From assembly GCA_024743435.1 (NCBI GenBank), contig JANSWO010000007.1, forward strand, positions 62,001 through 126,000: 64,000 bases of DNA, in the 5' to 3' direction. Below are positions 1 to 8,995 of the stretch, piece after piece; the first letter of the stretch is position 1; each line of letters opens with the position of its first letter. Origin of the DNA: Pseudomonadaceae bacterium. GTDB taxonomy: Bacteria; Pseudomonadota; Gammaproteobacteria; Pseudomonadales; Azotimanducaceae. Under the pieces are notes generated by a model. That model did no database searches, had not been told where the DNA came from, and saw only the letters and a list, made by a program, of their open reading frames with translations. The translations under genes were made by a program, and so were the position numbers.

Positions 1-1
1 T

Positions 2-190
2 GTTGCGGTTATCGTGCCGGGCGGAGAACCGCCAAGTGCAGAGGAAGTGGTGGCGGCTTGTCGGGCAACGCTTGCCAATTTTAAAGTGCCCAAACGCGTG
101 GAAGTGCTTGCTACGCTACCCAGGAATGCAATGGGCAAAGTGCAGAAAAACGTGCTGCGCGAACAGTTTTCAGTTGGAGATCATCCTTGA
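2..190 (+). CDS. Acyl-CoA synthetase (AMP-binding), C-terminal fragment; MatB/malonyl-CoA-synthase-like
   Basis: Only the last 62 codons are in the window. The reading frame ends with the C-terminal lid of the adenylate-forming family: [16 protein letters not shown] followed by [12 protein letters not shown]. The lysine in MGKVQKN corresponds to the catalytic A10 lysine that completes adenylation. The family joins a carboxylic acid to coenzyme A using ATP. The MGKVQKN form of the motif is common in malonyl-CoA synthases, but the substrate cannot be fixed from a tail. The TGA stop overlaps the TTG start of the isovaleryl-CoA dehydrogenase gene by 4 bases, so the two are probably translationally coupled in a leucine or branched-acid catabolic operon. 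Confidence 0.85.
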   Translation, partial: VAVIVPGGEPPSAEEVVAACRATLANFKVPKRVEVLATLPRNAMGKVQKNVLREQFSVGDHP

Positions 191-1356
191 CTACACCTTA
201 CTCGATGCTGGACCACGGGCTCGGCGAAGACATCAACATGCTGCGCGACGTGGTCTACAAGTTCGCGCAAGCTGAGATCGCGCCACGAGCAAGCGAGATA
301 GACCGGGACAATAATTTCCCTGCTGATCTGTGGCGCAAGATGGGTGAGCTCGGGATTCTAGGGATCACTGTCTCGGAAGAGTACGGCGGTAGCAACATGG
401 GTTACCTCGCCCACGTCGTCGCGATGGAAGAGGTAAGCCGGGCGTCAGCCGCGGTGGGGCTCTCCTACGGCGCGCATTCCAATCTCTGCGTGAATCAGAT
501 TTATAAGAACGGCTCAGATGCACAGAGAGCGAAATATCTGCCGAAACTGTGTTCAGGTGAGCACGTCGGCGCGCTGGCTATGTCTGAGCCGGGTGCGGGC
601 TCCGATGTCGTCAGCATGGCGCTGAAAGCGGAGAAGAAGGGCAGTGTCTATGTGCTGAACGGCAACAAGATGTGGATCACCAATGGCCCGGACGCTGATA
701 CCTATGTGATCTACGCGAAAACCGACGCCGCTGCGGGTTCGAGGGGTATCACCGCGTTCCTGGTGGAACGCGGATTCGCCGGTTTTTCCCAGGCGCAGAA
801 GTTGGACAAGCTCGGCATGCGCGGTTCCAACACGTGTGAGCTGATCTTTGAGAACTGCGAAGTTCCGGAAGAGAATATTCTCGGCAACGTCGGTGAGGGC
901 GTTCGCGTTCTGATGTCCGGGCTCGATTTTGAACGCACCGTTTTGTCCGGTGGTCCCGTCGGTATCATGCAGGCCTGTCTGGATGTGGTTGTGCCCTATG
1001 TTCACGAGCGCAAACAGTTTGGCCAGGCGATCGGCGAGTTCCAGTTGATGCAGGGCAAGCTCGCCGACATGTACGCCGTACTCAATGCCAGCCGTGCCTA
1101 CCTGTACGCGGTTGCGAGGGCGTGTGATCGGGGTCTGGAAAGTCGGAAGGATGCTGCAGCGGTCATTCTGTATACAGCAGAACAAGCAACTCAGTGCGCG
1201 TTGCAGGCCATTCAAGCGCTTGGTGGCAACGGCTACATCAACGACTATGAAACTGGACGACTGCTTCGGGATGCCAAGCTCTATGAGATCGGCGCCGGAA
1301 CGTCCGAGGTGCGGCGGATGCTCATTGGTCGTGAACTCTTCGCGGAGACCAGTTAG
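187..1356 (+). CDS. ivd: Isovaleryl-CoA dehydrogenase
   Basis: A 389-residue flavoprotein that would oxidise isovaleryl-CoA to 3-methylcrotonyl-CoA in leucine breakdown, passing electrons to ETF. It is full length for the acyl-CoA dehydrogenase family. The stretch [14 protein letters not shown] (about 92-105) is typical of isovaleryl-CoA dehydrogenases. MSEPGAGSD and WITNG contact FAD and substrate. Glu249 in GLDFERTV is at the position of the catalytic base that distinguishes IVD from medium- and short-chain enzymes, whose base lies near the C-terminus. The start is TTG, overlapping the upstream TGA as TTGA; an in-frame ATG at 205 is an alternative. The stop overlaps the convergent neighbour in the tetranucleotide TTAG. 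Confidence 0.9.
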   Translation: MTTPYSMLDHGLGEDINMLRDVVYKFAQAEIAPRASEIDRDNNFPADLWRKMGELGILGITVSEEYGGSNMGYLAHVVAMEEVSRASAAVGLSYGAHSNLCVNQIYKNGSDAQRAKYLPKLCSGEHVGALAMSEPGAGSDVVSMALKAEKKGSVYVLNGNKMWITNGPDADTYVIYAKTDAAAGSRGITAFLVERGFAGFSQAQKLDKLGMRGSNTCELIFENCEVPEENILGNVGEGVRVLMSGLDFERTVLSGGPVGIMQACLDVVVPYVHERKQFGQAIGEFQLMQGKLADMYAVLNASRAYLYAVARACDRGLESRKDAAAVILYTAEQATQCALQAIQALGGNGYINDYETGRLLRDAKLYEIGAGTSEVRRMLIGRELFAETS

Positions 1357-2663
1357 CTAGGTGTGCTGGCGCGGGAGTTAATTTCATCTTCTACGCGCCA
1401 GATCCGATCCTGGCCCCAGCAGGCAAAGGTTTTATCTGGTTGGTTGCCCCCCGACACTCGAAAGCTCGGCACGCCCCAGAGATTTTCGCCCAGCATGGCG
1501 TCCAGGTTATCGGCTAGCAGTGCTTCGTATTGGCTGCTATGCGAGTAGCTCTTCAGCGCACTCCAGTCGAGTCCAGCGTCGTCGGCAACCGCTTCGAGGC
1601 CTTGGTCATTGGTTATGTCAACGCCCTTATGCCAGGCAGCGGCCAGATAGGACGTTACGAATTCCATCGGTCTACCTTGTGCGATCGCGCCCGGGAAGAG
1701 CGCGAAAGCACGCCTGACCGGATCGCCAAACGGATCAACGATCTTGCCGAAAGGCACGCCGAATGTGCGCGCCTCGCGGCCTGAATCCGTTGCGATGTAC
1801 ATTTGTTTCGCACGTGGTGCCTTCACACCGCGCATCAACATGGGCATGACCGGCCGAACGTCAACTTGAACGCCAGTTCGCTCGATCATATCGAGGACGC
1901 GCTGATGGCCAATGGCGGTGTATGGGCTGCGTAGTGAAGGGAAGTACTCCAGCAATACGCTGGTTGCCGTTGAGTCGGGCATGGTTGCTGGAGCTGGCTG
2001 CGGCACTTGAATACCGGCACTCGAGTCCGAGGCAAATCCTTCTTCGATTAAGCGGGCTTCGAGGCTTCTGATCCGGTCGATGCCCCAGAACCATTCACCT
2101 TCCAAATAAAACATTCCGCCTTGATAGTGGCCGAGGCTTTCGCGAAGACGGTCGCCCTCGGCTAGTGCTGGCAAGGCGCTTGTGGAGTTTTCCGTTTCGA
2201 TGGTCTCGCCGCGCCATAGGGCCTCACCAACAGCTATTGCACGCTGGTCAAAGTCTGGTTGGCCGATGGCCGAGGCGAGTGCGCTGTTTGCGAGAGCTAT
2301 GCGGTCTTCGCTCGGTGGCACTCCCGCATCTATGCCGTTGAACGTCACACCGTAGTGTGCCGCGACGTTTTTGCAGTCTGTTATCGCCCAGGCGTCAAAG
2401 TGCTCTGCGCTGCCCAGGTAATCGTCTCCCGGCTTGCTTACCAGGTGTGGCTTGAATGACAGGGTGTAGTGATCGCGCAGCGTGGCCAGTTTCTGTACGG
2501 CTAAGTGACTGTAGGGGTCATCGACCTGGTGGAAATAATGTACAACCGGTTCGGCGCCTGATTTCTTTCGACGTTTGCGCGCCTTGCGTCGCAGGTTTTC
2601 GAGGTGCCGTGCTGATGTGAAGCGGCGTATGCCAAGGGAGCGCAGGCGAGTTTCAAGGTTCAT
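1353..2663 (-). CDS. Tandem DsbA/GST-kappa-fold protein (2-hydroxychromene-2-carboxylate isomerase-like)
   Basis: A 436-residue protein with two thioredoxin-like halves. The first begins near [16 protein letters not shown] (about residue 40) and the second near [14 protein letters not shown] (about residue 240). Both carry a SPY/DPY motif where DsbA has CxxC, so neither half is a disulfide oxidoreductase; this form is known from GST-kappa and 2-hydroxychromene-2-carboxylate isomerases. The very basic N-terminus ([10 protein letters not shown]) precedes the first domain. ATG 2663 is preferred to upstream codons and overlaps the end of the MBL hydrolase gene by 11 bases, suggesting coupling. 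The function is inferred to be a glutathione-linked isomerase or transferase; the substrate is unknown. Confidence 0.7.
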   Translation of the reverse strand: MNLETRLRSLGIRRFTSARHLENLRRKARKRRKKSGAEPVVHYFHQVDDPYSHLAVQKLATLRDHYTLSFKPHLVSKPGDDYLGSAEHFDAWAITDCKNVAAHYGVTFNGIDAGVPPSEDRIALANSALASAIGQPDFDQRAIAVGEALWRGETIETENSTSALPALAEGDRLRESLGHYQGGMFYLEGEWFWGIDRIRSLEARLIEEGFASDSSAGIQVPQPAPATMPDSTATSVLLEYFPSLRSPYTAIGHQRVLDMIERTGVQVDVRPVMPMLMRGVKAPRAKQMYIATDSGREARTFGVPFGKIVDPFGDPVRRAFALFPGAIAQGRPMEFVTSYLAAAWHKGVDITNDQGLEAVADDAGLDWSALKSYSHSSQYEALLADNLDAMLGENLWGVPSFRVSGGNQPDKTFACWGQDRIWRVEDEINSRASTPS

Positions 2664-3696
2664 GAACGATGATGTCCGAAGAGCCTGTTGGCAAATCAAA
2701 GGTGTGCAGGTCCTGGGCAAGGATGACGCTGTCGGGCAGCCCGCGTCGGAAGATCGCTTCGGCGATGCTGTTTGGTGGCGCGGGAACGAGATGGTAATAC
2801 ACCAGCTGCCTGATGCCTGCTGCAGCAGCGGCGTCGGGTAGGCTGAGCGTGTCGGCGTGATAGTCGATTACGTCGTTCATAATCTGCGGCAGGACAGGGA
2901 CGTTGGCGCTGGTCGCGCCTTCGATCATCGGGTCAAGCATCGCCCGAGACAACGCATCGTGTAACACGAGATCCGCATTCTGCGCAGCGGCGAATAGGCC
3001 ATCTGCTGCGTTGGTATCACCGGAGATGACGACTGAGCGACCGCCATAGTCGATGCGATAGCCAACTGCTGGCGCGATCGGGGGGTGTTCTACCGCGAAC
3101 GCGGAGATGGTCATGCGCTCGTCCTGCCAGACAACGTTACCGGGTGCAAAAGCAACTGCTTGCATTGGTCCGACGTTCGGTGGCAGAAGCTCCTCCCCGT
3201 GATGAGCAGTTCGATAGCTGCGATCCAGTTCATAGGCGATGTTGAAGCCTTCGATTACCCGTTCTATGCCGGGTGGCCCGTACACAGGCAGTGGCGCGCT
3301 TCTGCCCTGAACCCAGGTAGTCAGGTTTACATCGGGTAGGGCGGCAATGTGGTCGGAATGGTAGTGAGTGATAAAAACCCCGTTCAGCCGGTTGGTCGGC
3401 AAGCGGGCCTGGCTGATTCGAAGCGGTGATCGGGCACCAACGTCGAAGAGAAAGAAGTGCTCGGGCGTGACAACCGCAATGCAGGCCTGAGCCCTCTCTG
3501 GGCTGTTGCCGAGCGGCGATGCGCTCCCGCAGACGACGACGCGCAATCCATCGAACGTATCCGGTGTGCGTGCAAATTGTGTTTGCATGGCCCGTTCGAA
3601 TAGCGCGTTTTGCCCGACCTCTGTACGCGTAACGATCACCCCGACAAGAGCGGCGAGCCCAGCAATGACGACAAGAGCGAGAAATAACTTCTTCAT
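2653..3696 (-). CDS. Membrane-anchored metallo-beta-lactamase-fold hydrolase (RNase Z/arylsulfatase-like)
   Basis: A 347-residue MBL-fold enzyme. Residues 4-22 form a hydrophobic N-terminal anchor or signal, so the catalytic domain should be periplasmic. The dinuclear zinc motif HYHSDH is at 111-116, followed by the later ligand motifs ISGDTN and LVLHDA. The layout with a phrase like PLPVYGPPG after the zinc motif resembles RNase Z-type and arylsulfatase-type hydrolases; a secreted location argues against tRNA processing. It overlaps the downstream tandem DsbA-fold gene by 11 bases and lies 17 bases from the upstream GST-like gene, so all three are probably one transcript. The substrate cannot be told. 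Confidence 0.8.
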   Translation of the reverse strand: MKKLFLALVVIAGLAALVGVIVTRTEVGQNALFERAMQTQFARTPDTFDGLRVVVCGSASPLGNSPERAQACIAVVTPEHFFLFDVGARSPLRISQARLPTNRLNGVFITHYHSDHIAALPDVNLTTWVQGRSAPLPVYGPPGIERVIEGFNIAYELDRSYRTAHHGEELLPPNVGPMQAVAFAPGNVVWQDERMTISAFAVEHPPIAPAVGYRIDYGGRSVVISGDTNAADGLFAAAQNADLVLHDALSRAMLDPMIEGATSANVPVLPQIMNDVIDYHADTLSLPDAAAAAGIRQLVYYHLVPAPPNSIAEAIFRRGLPDSVILAQDLHTFDLPTGSSDIIVHEP

Positions 3697-3713
3697 GGTG
3701 TTTGGCTTCGAGG

Positions 3714-4745
3714 TTATTTGAGGATCAGGCTTTCGCAGCCCGTATCAGCAAGAAGTGAATCGATCTGCGACTGGACGGCCGCATCCTGGCGTCGATAACC
3801 CTCGTTGATCCATTGCAGGCATTTTGCCTGGTAGGGGAACACAGGTTGCTCCCAATGCTGACCATCGATGGTGGCTGTCATCGTCTTTTCGCCTTTCTGC
3901 ATGGCGCTGGCATTGGCGAGAAGAGCTGGCGCGTAGACGCGACCAATTTCGCTGAGCAGTGGTTTCAGGCTTTGCCTGGCTTCATCGTGATCGATCCAGG
4001 ATTCCTCTTCTCCCGGATGGCCGCTCAAGTCATCGACGATATCGGTCCAGGCATGTACACGCGGTGCTCTCTCCATACAGATGGCGGCCGGTGTGGGGTC
4101 AAACTTTGCGAGCTGGGTGAGCTGTGCGTAGATGCCAAAGTCTGCTGATGACGGCCTGCGGCCTAGCACGAAGAGCTGTTTTTCGATCAGCGAATCCATG
4201 ATCTCCAGGAATCGCAGATACGAGGCCTCGATAATCGGCGCTGTTGTGTCGTTTGAGCCGACCACATAGAGCCGGGAGATCTGCCGCTCGCTAACGTATG
4301 CGCTGCGTTTTTGAAGCTCCGCCTCTGGATCGTTTATCCCGGCCCAGCGAGGAAGGATCGTGCCAGCCATTTTGATATCGGCATCAAAGTGCCAGCGGTA
4401 GTGGAACATAGCTTTCGTCAGCCATTCATCCGCGTAGTCTTCGATCAGGTAATTCAGGAACCCAATGGCTGGATCGGTCGGGATTGTTGATCGGCCGTCG
4501 AACTCTGATTCGAATCTGCGGATAAGGGGGGTGGAGTCGACAACGGCTTCTATTTCGCCCGCATCGTTTGGCAAGTAGAAGACGGGTATCAATCCCACCT
4601 TCGGTGAGGGCAGACCGAGGCTTTCATCCCGTGTGCCCAGGAGCAACTCGTAGCGTATGTGTCGGTAGCGAAGGTAGGCGAGCATCTTCCGTGTATACGG
4701 TGATCCTGGCACGCCTTTGAAGCGCAATGGTTGTTCGATGGTCAA
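3714..4745 (-). CDS. Glutathione S-transferase family protein
   Basis: A 343-residue protein with a thioredoxin-like N-terminal domain (FKGVPGSPYTRKMLAYLRY at about residues 9-27) and a long helical C-terminal half ending in a segment rich in Trp and Gln. It is longer than the usual 200-230 residues, as in the group of GST-like proteins with an extended C-terminus. The first codon is TTG, preceded by the G-rich sequence GGGGGG about 8 bases upstream, which can act as a ribosome binding site. It is followed at 17 bases by the MBL hydrolase, consistent with a small detoxification operon. The substrate is not predictable. Confidence 0.75.
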   Translation of the reverse strand: MTIEQPLRFKGVPGSPYTRKMLAYLRYRHIRYELLLGTRDESLGLPSPKVGLIPVFYLPNDAGEIEAVVDSTPLIRRFESEFDGRSTIPTDPAIGFLNYLIEDYADEWLTKAMFHYRWHFDADIKMAGTILPRWAGINDPEAELQKRSAYVSERQISRLYVVGSNDTTAPIIEASYLRFLEIMDSLIEKQLFVLGRRPSSADFGIYAQLTQLAKFDPTPAAICMERAPRVHAWTDIVDDLSGHPGEEESWIDHDEARQSLKPLLSEIGRVYAPALLANASAMQKGEKTMTATIDGQHWEQPVFPYQAKCLQWINEGYRRQDAAVQSQIDSLLADTGCESLILK

Positions 4746-4811
4746 TGTCTAGCCCCCCAGAACGAGTTTGAGGGGTAGCTTATCAAAACAACCGTGTATT
4801 AATACGATGCA

Positions 4812-5789
4812 TTAATTGCCTTGTTGTGGGCCGGGCGTCATGACAATGTTGCCGACTTTGTCGCCCGACATCGCCCGTGTGAGCGCCTGCCGGGCCTGCT
4901 CGAACGTATGTCGTTGATCGATCACTGCGGTGAAGTCGCCGGCTTCCAGTAGTGATTTGGTGATCGCCAGGCTCTTGCGAGTTTTTGCCGGGAATGGGAA
5001 GCGCACGGTCGGGCCTGGTAGCCAGGGCGTGATCAGTGTGTAGGCCAGGTTCTGGAGCCAGGGGCCAAGTTCGGACGCCAGGAAGAAACCGTCGGGGTTC
5101 AACAGTTTTCGGCAGCGACGAAAAGTGCTCTTGCCTACCGCGTCGAACACGTAGTCAAAGCGTTCGTTGTCGGCGGTGAAGTCTTCGCGTTCGTAGTCGA
5201 TACATCGGCTCGCACCCAGGCTCATCACCAACTCGGCGTCTTTTGCGCGGCAGGTAGCGACGACTTCAATCCCACGGGTAGCCAGAAGCTGGACCATGGC
5301 GGAGCCAATGGCACCACTTGCTCCATTGACCAGTGCGGACTGCCCAGCCTTAAGCGGCACTTTGTTGAGAAAGTTCTCGGCGTAGTGGATGCCTTCGATA
5401 CAGGCGGCGATGTCTAGTGCGCTAGCGTACTCCGGGGCCAATCCGATTCTACCGTCCTCCGGATAGCGGCTTTGCTCTGCCCAACATTGCGCGCCGCTAT
5501 CGTCGAAGCCCATCACGCGATCACCGATCGAGAACTGGGTTACTTCGGCGCCCGTAGCCGCAACGGTGCCGACGAACGCGGTGCCGGGCACCGGCTTTTT
5601 CGGGGCGAGAAGACCGCACACGAATCGCATGATGAACGGTTTTGCGGTGATCATGGCGCAATCAGTTCGATTGACGCTCACCGCCTCAATATCGATGAGC
5701 AGATCGTTGTTCGCGACTGTGGGCGGGGGTATGTCAGTGCAGCTAAGCACCTCCGGCCCGCCATATGCGGTGTGGGTTATCGCCTTCAC
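4812..5789 (-). CDS. NAD(P)-dependent medium-chain reductase (quinone oxidoreductase-like)
   Basis: A 325-residue member of the medium-chain dehydrogenase/reductase superfamily. The N-terminal GroES-like part contains GDRVMGFDDSG, and the nucleotide-binding motif NGASGAIGSAMVQLL lies near residues 155-169. The structural and catalytic zinc-binding cysteines of alcohol dehydrogenases are absent, which places it with quinone oxidoreductases. It would reduce quinones or enones using NAD(P)H in the cytosol. The start is GTG, 9 bases after the lipoprotein gene ends, so it is probably the last gene of the GntR/ABC operon. Confidence 0.8.
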   Translation of the reverse strand: MKAITHTAYGGPEVLSCTDIPPPTVANNDLLIDIEAVSVNRTDCAMITAKPFIMRFVCGLLAPKKPVPGTAFVGTVAATGAEVTQFSIGDRVMGFDDSGAQCWAEQSRYPEDGRIGLAPEYASALDIAACIEGIHYAENFLNKVPLKAGQSALVNGASGAIGSAMVQLLATRGIEVVATCRAKDAELVMSLGASRCIDYEREDFTADNERFDYVFDAVGKSTFRRCRKLLNPDGFFLASELGPWLQNLAYTLITPWLPGPTVRFPFPAKTRKSLAITKSLLEAGDFTAVIDQRHTFEQARQALTRAMSGDKVGNIVMTPGPQQGN

Positions 5790-5798
5790 CTCGTGAGG

Positions 5799-6164
5799 CT
5801 ACAGCGCGAGTACGATGTGCGTAGTGGCGAGTTCGCCGATGGCGGTTAGCTTGCCGTTGTCGAAACGGTAGGGTGTGTACTCATCGTCTGTCAATCGACC
5901 ATCAGGCTGCCAACCGCTGCGGTAATAGCGAACCAATATCTCCTGTCCTTGCTTAGAGAAACGCTTGTCGCGCTTCCGTTCACTCAGGCTAAGGCGATGC
6001 TGGGTCGGCGCAAGCACACGGTCGACCTCGTCAATGCTCATGCCGAGCGCTATTTTAGATTCCGCGGCGACGTAGTCTTCCACTGTTTCGCTGTAAGGAT
6101 TGCTGACCACGCAGCCTGAAAGAAGCGCGGTGAACCCCATCAGGGCGAGAGTTCTTGTTTGCAT
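5799..6164 (-). CDS. Small lipoprotein of unknown function
   Basis: A 121-residue predicted lipoprotein. The N-terminus MQTRTLALMGFTALLSGC carries a lipobox (LLSGC) directly after a short hydrophobic core, so the mature protein should begin at that cysteine and sit in the outer or inner membrane. The segment LGMSIDEVDRVL resembles the helix found in SmpA/OmlA-like and DUF3192-type lipoproteins, but the match is weak. ATG 6164 is preceded by GGAG at 8 bases; upstream in-frame codons are not needed. It lies between a single-pass membrane protein gene and the reductase gene in the same operon. Confidence 0.7.
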   Translation of the reverse strand: MQTRTLALMGFTALLSGCVVSNPYSETVEDYVAAESKIALGMSIDEVDRVLAPTQHRLSLSERKRDKRFSKQGQEILVRYYRSGWQPDGRLTDDEYTPYRFDNGKLTAIGELATTHIVLAL

Positions 6165-6177
6165 GCTGTACTCCAAT

Positions 6178-6765
6178 CTACAAGGTGAGTTCGAAAAACC
6201 AGATGTCGTTTGGTTCTTGTGTTGGCGCTGGCCCGAGTTGCTCTGGAGCAAGCCATTGTCTGGCTAAGCTCTCAAGGCTTGTTTTGAGCTCGGCTACCGT
6301 AGCCGAATCAGTGACCAATCGAGCCATGCCTTCGTAGCGTTTCGCGTCCAGGCGAAATGCCATTCGGCCGTCGTTGAGGGCATCGGTGTGCCAATGTTTG
6401 AATATGTAGATCAGATGCAGTGCCCGGCGGGTGTTGCCGTCGAATCGGCCCCACATGTAACCCAGATCGCACGGCACGTAGACCTTACCCTTGTGCTCCA
6501 TAAGCCCGGTGAAGCGGGACGTTTGATAACCAATCAGTTCGAGTTCGACGGTTTGGCCGTGCACGAATGACCAATCTTGTATCGGCTCAGTTATGAGAGT
6601 GCCCGAGCGCAACGAGCCACCGGGAATCATGTCGTTGAGCGGTCCATCGCTCCATTGCTGAGCCGCGCTGAACCCTGCATACGCAAGAGCAACGACGATC
6701 ACGACGCCAGCGGTTAGTCGTGGCCATCGGCTGGGTGTGACTGTATCGGTTGTTGTATTGCTCAT
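6178..6765 (-). CDS. Single-pass membrane protein of unknown function
   Basis: A 195-residue protein with one membrane segment near residues 17-35 (LTAGVVIVVALAYAGFSAA) and a C-terminal domain likely outside the cytoplasm. I do not recognise the family. Its gene begins 7 bases after the ABC permease gene and ends 13 bases before the lipoprotein, so it is probably co-expressed with the exporter and may be an accessory or envelope partner. Confidence 0.65.
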   Translation of the reverse strand: MSNTTTDTVTPSRWPRLTAGVVIVVALAYAGFSAAQQWSDGPLNDMIPGGSLRSGTLITEPIQDWSFVHGQTVELELIGYQTSRFTGLMEHKGKVYVPCDLGYMWGRFDGNTRRALHLIYIFKHWHTDALNDGRMAFRLDAKRYEGMARLVTDSATVAELKTSLESLARQWLAPEQLGPAPTQEPNDIWFFELTL

Positions 6766-6772
6766 CGCTTAG

Positions 6773-7711
6773 TTACACCTCGCTGTAGCGACGGCGGAAG
6801 TAGACGGCGGCTACCAGCATGACAACACCGAGCGCTATTCCGAACCACATGCTGCCGGAGGCCCACAGGCTGCCGAGATTGGCGTATATGCTGGTGCCAG
6901 CATTTGGATTGTCGGTGACGACAACGGTGGCGTCCGTAACCATGTGTCCCGATATGAAGCGAAGTACGTGATGCGAGCCGAACGTCGCCCATTCAATGGC
7001 TGCGACCACAAGGGGTGACATGACGGCCCACAGAAACGGCGCTTTAGGCGCGACGGAGGAAACCAGTAACAGGTACGACCAGACTGGTAGTGACCAGAAT
7101 CCCCAGGTCGCGAATGTAGCCAGCCATTCGAATGCGCCGCGCAGCAGGCCGGCATGCCACCAGATGTCGCCGGTCGTAATATGGCCGTTGCCCCACAGCA
7201 GGATCGACAGCGCGATCAGCACAAAGACCTGAGCCAGAACGATCGCGGCAACGCTCACCAGAGGGGCTATCCACACCGGCATGATGAGTTTGCTTAACAC
7301 CGTGTCTCGATCTCGCACTGGCATTGCCTTCCAGAAAAGGGCAGTTCGATCTTTGCGCTCGTCATAGAGCGTCGCGAGCAATACGAAGAACGTGACAATG
7401 AAGAAACAAACGGCGAAGGGCTTGCCTACCTCAAACAAGCCGCGATGAAACTTACGGCCGGATGCGTCTTTGTCCTGGGCGATTTCCTGCAGACGTTCAT
7501 CGATTCTCTCTCCGAGTGGAACCTCGTCACCGTGCTGTTCGGTGGTCGCGTCTCGCGCCTGGTCAGCGAAATCTGCCAGCCGAATATCGCCCACTGTGAG
7601 CCCCAGGATGAGAACAAGCGCAATGACGATGGCGATCGCAATCGGCGCCCACAGGTAACCGCCTCGATGTTCAAGCCACTCGCGTTTTATTAGTGCTTTC
7701 CAGGTGTTCAT
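6773..7711 (-). CDS. ABC-2 type transporter permease
   Basis: A 312-residue integral membrane protein with about six membrane segments, for example WAPIAIAIVIALVLILGL near residues 21-38 and VCFFIVTFFVLLATLYDERK near 100-119. A large extracytoplasmic loop rich in charged residues separates the first two segments, as in YtrC/YtrD- and NatB-like ABC-2 permeases. YDERKDRTALFWKAMPV matches the coupling region commonly seen in this group. Its ATG overlaps the stop of the ATPase gene as ATGA. It would pair with that ATPase to export or extrude an unknown substrate. Confidence 0.8.
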   Translation of the reverse strand: MNTWKALIKREWLEHRGGYLWAPIAIAIVIALVLILGLTVGDIRLADFADQARDATTEQHGDEVPLGERIDERLQEIAQDKDASGRKFHRGLFEVGKPFAVCFFIVTFFVLLATLYDERKDRTALFWKAMPVRDRDTVLSKLIMPVWIAPLVSVAAIVLAQVFVLIALSILLWGNGHITTGDIWWHAGLLRGAFEWLATFATWGFWSLPVWSYLLLVSSVAPKAPFLWAVMSPLVVAAIEWATFGSHHVLRFISGHMVTDATVVVTDNPNAGTSIYANLGSLWASGSMWFGIALGVVMLVAAVYFRRRYSEV

Positions 7712-8562
7712 GACTCACCTCCGACGACAGCGACGAAGAGTTCTGACAGGTTTGGCGTAGTGACCTCCCCGATATCAGTTAGCTGATTTGCTTGTTGGCC
7801 GTCGAAAATGGCTGCTATGCCCTTAAGTGTCGGCCGCAGCGATAGCGGATTCAGGCTTTTGATGTCATCCAGACGCTCAGGCTGTGCGAGCACTTTCGAG
7901 AAGCGGCCCGGTAACTCATCCATCGCGGCGCTCAGAACGGCTTTGCCGCGGTTCATGAATACAACGTGGGTAAGAATATTTTCTATCTCACGAACTTCGT
8001 GGGTGGTGATGACGATCGAGCGTTCCTGCTCAAAGTAGTCGTTCAATACGGAATCGTAGAATCGTTGTCGATACAGCAGATCCAGGCCCAGTGTGGGTTC
8101 GTCTAGTACGAGAAGTTCTGCGTTACTGGCGAGCACCAATGCCAGGTGCAGCTGTACTGTCATGCCCTTGGAGAGGGCAGAGATACGGCTTTTCTGCTTG
8201 ATTTGAGTTACCGCCAGCGTTTGCATCGCGGCTTCGCGATCGAACCGGGGATTCACCGAGGAGACGTAGTCAATGAGGTCGTGCACACGCATCCAGCGTG
8301 GAAGCGTGCCGACATCGGCGATATAGGTCACTCGCCGCATGAGCTCGGCTCTTGTTTCAAATGGATCCTGGCTTAGTAGTGATAGTTCTCCGCTGTCCAC
8401 CCGGCAAAGACCCATGAAGCTTTTGAGGGCGGTGGTTTTGCCGCAACCATTGGGGCCTATGAGGCCAACGATTTGCCCGGCTTCCACGGTCATGTTCAGA
8501 CCATCGAGGGCCACGGTGTCGCCGTATCGCTTTTGCAGGTGACTCGCTGCGAGCACGCTCAT
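7708..8562 (-). CDS. ABC transporter ATP-binding protein (YtrB-like)
   Basis: A 284-residue ATPase subunit. Walker A is GPNGCGKTT at residues 36-44, Walker B with catalytic Glu is LLVLDEPTLGLD, and the H-loop histidine follows in IVITTHE. The signature motif is the degenerate LSKGM instead of LSGGQ, typical of the ABC-2 exporters that accompany YtrA-type GntR repressors. The gene overlaps both neighbours by 4 bases (ATGA), giving a tight GntR-ATPase-permease unit. Confidence 0.9.
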   Translation of the reverse strand: MSVLAASHLQKRYGDTVALDGLNMTVEAGQIVGLIGPNGCGKTTALKSFMGLCRVDSGELSLLSQDPFETRAELMRRVTYIADVGTLPRWMRVHDLIDYVSSVNPRFDREAAMQTLAVTQIKQKSRISALSKGMTVQLHLALVLASNAELLVLDEPTLGLDLLYRQRFYDSVLNDYFEQERSIVITTHEVREIENILTHVVFMNRGKAVLSAAMDELPGRFSKVLAQPERLDDIKSLNPLSLRPTLKGIAAIFDGQQANQLTDIGEVTTPNLSELFVAVVGGES

Positions 8563-8909
8563 TTCTTGTCTCCGTCTAGTAGCGTTTTCAAGTTGAGGCC
8601 GAGATCTTTGATGCGCTGACGAGTGGCGGGCCAGGTGTCATTGAGGAATCGTTCGCGCTCGAGTTCCAAAGCTTTGTCTTTCGCGCCGCCCGTGACGAAC
8701 ATGCCAAGGCCTCGGCGCTTCTCCAGTAACCCGTCGTCCACGAGGAGTTGATAGGCCTTGCTGACAGTCAGCGGATTGATGCGCTCTTCGCTCGCCACCT
8801 GGCGCACGGAGGGAATGGCCTCACCTTCGGCAAGCGTGCCGGAGAGGATCTGACCGGCCACCAGCTGGCGCAGCTGCAGGTAGATTGGTTGGTTGTCGTC
8901 GAAGTTCAT
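8559..8909 (-). CDS. GntR-family transcriptional regulator, YtrA subfamily
   Basis: A 116-residue regulator. The N-terminal winged helix-turn-helix includes QPIYLQLRQL and PSVRQVASEERINPLTVSKAYQLL, followed by DGLLEKRRGLGMFV, the wing of GntR proteins. It has only a short helical dimerisation tail, the hallmark of the YtrA subfamily, whose members usually repress an adjacent ABC exporter. ATG 8909 is preferred to GTG 8918. No good ribosome binding site precedes it; the suggested promoter would leave almost no 5' leader. The operator at 8931-8958 lies directly upstream. Confidence 0.88.
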   Translation of the reverse strand: MNFDDNQPIYLQLRQLVAGQILSGTLAEGEAIPSVRQVASEERINPLTVSKAYQLLVDDGLLEKRRGLGMFVTGGAKDKALELERERFLNDTWPATRQRIKDLGLNLKTLLDGDKK

Positions 8910-8930
8910 GACAAGCACTGTAACGGTGAA

Positions 8931-8958
8931 TTAGTGTAGTAGTCAAGTAGTACACTAA
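8931..8958 (-). promoter_or_regulatory. Predicted GntR/YtrA operator over the exporter-operon promoter
   Basis: Perfect 8-base inverted repeat TTAGTGTA / TACACTAA separated by 12 bases that also carry GTAGT/AGTAG elements. It starts 22 bases upstream of the GntR start codon. A TTGACT box lies inside the repeat on the minus strand (8941-8946), so a repressor bound here would cover the -35 region. YtrA-type regulators are known to bind such GTGTA-TACAC palindromes in front of their own operons. The matching -10 element is poor (TTACAG). Confidence 0.7.
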
Positions 8959-8995
8959 ATCGGTTTCAAGAATGCTCGATATCCCAGGTGCGTTG

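Noticed and set aside
553-1215. Long open frame on the minus strand inside ivd
   Set aside because: Antisense shadow of a clear acyl-CoA dehydrogenase gene; no domain and no ribosome binding site.
4796-4805. GTATTAATAC palindrome upstream of the GST-like gene
   Set aside because: AT-rich 10-base palindromes arise easily by chance; no supporting promoter or regulator.
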